Positions 6,131-7,338 of a stretch of 7,338 nt of DNA are shown one piece after another. Made by a program: the position numbers and the translations under genes. The DNA is from CAZFLD01 sp964519835 (GTDB taxonomy: Bacteria; Spirochaetota; Spirochaetia; DSM-27196; CAZFLD01): contig CAZFLD010000138.1 of NCBI GenBank assembly GCA_964519835.1, positions 1-7,338 on the forward strand. Direction: 5' to 3'. The notes beneath the pieces were generated by a model that worked only from the letters and a program-made list of their open reading frames with translations, made no database searches and was not told the origin of the DNA. Position 1 is the stretch's first letter; every line of letters begins with the position of its first letter.

Positions 6131-6152
6131 GGTGCGCCCTGCCGGGCGCACC
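6131..6152. repeat. Nine-pair perfect hairpin downstream of the terminator
   Basis: On the minus strand GGTGCGCCC, loop GGCA, GGGCGCACC form nine uninterrupted GC-rich pairs starting just after the T tract of the preceding terminator. It lacks a T tract, so it is not a second intrinsic terminator by the usual criterion. It might back up termination, cap the 5' end of the next transcript, or stabilise a read-through RNA. Confidence 0.6.
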
Positions 6153-6155
6153 ACC

Positions 6156-6182
6156 AAAAAAAGGCCCCGGTTTCCCGGGGCC
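6156..6182 (-). terminator. Intrinsic terminator of the outer-membrane protein gene
   Basis: GGCCCCGG, loop GAAA, CCGGGGCC (8 perfect pairs, GNRA-type tetraloop) followed by seven T residues (6162-6156) on the minus strand. It begins 23 bases after the stop codon at 6206-6208 and cleanly separates that gene from ssb. Confidence 0.95.
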
Positions 6183-6205
6183 ATGCTTTGCGCTAACGGA
6201 TGATC

Positions 6206-7338
6206 TTAGTAAGAGATCTTGGTGGCAAAGGTGATCTTGCCGCTGTCTGTTGCAAAATCAGTGTTGGCATACTGCAGAGTGAAAACAACGTTTTCAATCA
6301 TGCCGCTGAACTCAACACCGGCCGTCAGAGCGGTAACGGGCTGAGAGTCGATGCCAAACGTTGCGAAAGGCTTGATACCGTCGATGTTGTAGGAAACCGA
6401 GGTGTCGGACTCCCATCGCAGGCCACCGACCTCAAGAATATCAACCAAGTCGAAACTGGTGGTGAGCGTAAGAGGTTCGGCGAGGGCGCTAAGGTCAGCG
6501 ACAATACCTGCATCGAGGTCGATACCCGTGCCGGTTCCGTCGAGGTAGGTCAGCACGTCGATCTTGGCAACACCAAGACCAACTCCGATACCGAGAGAAG
6601 CATCAAAACCAAATCCGGCACCCGAAGCCAGGAATCCGTCGAAACCGACGTCGATGGTAAGGGGATCTGCGGCAACATCGACACCAACGGTAAAACCGAT
6701 GTCCATCGCATCCGTGGGACCGAGCAAGACACCACCATTAAAGGTGAGAGGATCGGCGGAACCGCTGAAGGTTACACCAAAGGCAAAGTCATTGTAGTTG
6801 GTGGCAGGAGTTGCTGCGTTGGTCCAGTCGCCGTCGGAAGCCAATAGCACGTTGAGTGTAATGGCGTCGAGAGCCGCGGTAACGGTCACGCCCTGGAAAG
6901 TCGTAGCAGTCGCGCCGTCGGACTGAACATTGCCGTTAGACAAGGCCACGGTCTGGAAGTTTCGAGCCGAAGTGCCGTCGGGATCAAAGACGACGCTCGC
7001 AGCATTTCCTACCGAAAAACTGGGAGCGCTGTAGATCTTGATGGACAGCGGGGCAAGGATAATTTTGGCCTCTACGCCGGGGGCGTCGGCGGTGAGCACA
7101 TCGTCATCGTCGAAAGCAATCTTAATGCCGGTAAGGCTAATGTAACCGACAACGTCGCCTTCGCCTTTACTGGCACTGGTATTGATCATTGTCAGGGCCA
7201 TATCGGCCGTGAAGCCGTTCTGGAAGCCCATTCGCACCGGGGAGTTGAGGTCAACACCGAAGGTGACGGAACCGGAACCACTGAAGCTCGGAACCAGGTT
7301 GGCGCTACCAACTTGGGCCTTAAGAGCCTCGAGGTCGG
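6206..7338 (-). CDS. Outer-membrane beta-barrel-type protein, C-terminal 376 residues (5' end outside window)
   Basis: The frame is open from the window's right edge to TAA at 6206; the GTG at 7237 is internal, since upstream codons read DLEALKAQVGSANLVPSFSGSGSVTFGVDLNSP and continue the same protein. The start and signal peptide are therefore not visible. The sequence is rich in Gly, Asp, Thr, Val and Phe, has no cysteine, alternates hydrophobic and polar residues in short stretches, and ends GKITFATKISY with a C-terminal aromatic residue, as expected for a beta-barrel insertion signal. DLEALKAQVGSANLVPSFSGSGSVTFGVD resembles the junction between a short helical segment and the first strand in spirochaete porin-like proteins. 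A short motif A(D/E)PLT recurs three times (6743-6757, 6656-6670, 6467-6481). I infer an abundant porin or surface protein; I cannot name the family with confidence. Its own strong terminator suggests a separate, well-expressed transcript. Confidence 0.7.
   Translation of the reverse strand, partial: DLEALKAQVGSANLVPSFSGSGSVTFGVDLNSPVRMGFQNGFTADMALTMINTSASKGEGDVVGYISLTGIKIAFDDDDVLTADAPGVEAKIILAPLSIKIYSAPSFSVGNAASVVFDPDGTSARNFQTVALSNGNVQSDGATATTFQGVTVTAALDAITLNVLLASDGDWTNAATPATNYNDFAFGVTFSGSADPLTFNGGVLLGPTDAMDIGFTVGVDVAADPLTIDVGFDGFLASGAGFGFDASLGIGVGLGVAKIDVLTYLDGTGTGIDLDAGIVADLSALAEPLTLTTSFDLVDILEVGGLRWESDTSVSYNIDGIKPFATFGIDSQPVTALTAGVEFSGMIENVVFTLQYANTDFATDSGKITFATKISY

Noticed and set aside
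6200..6847. Plus-strand open frame (215 codons) opposite the outer-membrane protein gene
   Set aside because: Antisense shadow with low-complexity Thr/Gly/Asp composition mirroring the opposite codons; the opposite strand has a coherent beta-barrel-like protein with a terminator.
7235..7237. GTG at 7237 as the start of the outer-membrane protein
   Set aside because: The frame stays open to the window edge and the upstream residues look like the same protein; a start here would leave no signal peptide.

Overview
The window is a compact, GC-rich bacterial segment in which every recognisable gene lies on the minus strand. Reading from right (upstream) to left (downstream), it holds: the 3' part of an outer-membrane beta-barrel-type protein gene with its own strong terminator; a short intergenic region rich in inverted repeats; ssb; a tryptophan-operon promoter; a 10-codon Trp-rich leader peptide (trpL) with a transcription attenuator; and then trpE, trpGD, trpCF and the first 263 codons of trpB, which runs off the left edge. 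trpA is not in the window but would be expected just downstream of trpB.

Organism: the TrpGD and TrpCF proteins are bifunctional fusions as in enterobacteria, but the style of the SSB protein (short, acidic tail ending ALPF) and of the cysteine-free, Gly/Asp/Thr-rich outer-membrane protein suggests a free-living spirochaete (Spirochaeta-like). This is recognition from memory, not a database search, and I hold it at moderate confidence. Host-restricted spirochaetes such as Treponema pallidum and Borrelia lack this pathway, so a free-living relative would fit.

The trp genes form a tight operon. trpE/trpGD and trpGD/trpCF overlap by 4 bases (ATGA), and trpCF/trpB overlap by 20 bases. Together they encode the conversion of chorismate to indole and tryptophan: TrpE plus the TrpG domain make anthranilate; the TrpD domain adds phosphoribose; the TrpF domain isomerises the product; the TrpC domain closes the indole ring; TrpB condenses indole with serine.

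The most informative non-gene structure is the trp control region at 5281-5520. It holds a near-consensus sigma70-type promoter (TTGACA, 17 bases, TAGAGT), a leader peptide MTSSMWWAWR starting about where transcription should start (so probably a leaderless message), a GC-rich hairpin over the Trp codons, two segments able to pair with the two arms of a terminator, and a textbook intrinsic terminator with eight T residues 13 bases before trpE. This is classical ribosome-mediated attenuation in layout. I see no mobile element, CRISPR array, tRNA or rRNA, and no clearly new multi-gene system. No gene-free stretch exceeds 300 bases; the longest, 5969-6205, is described below.
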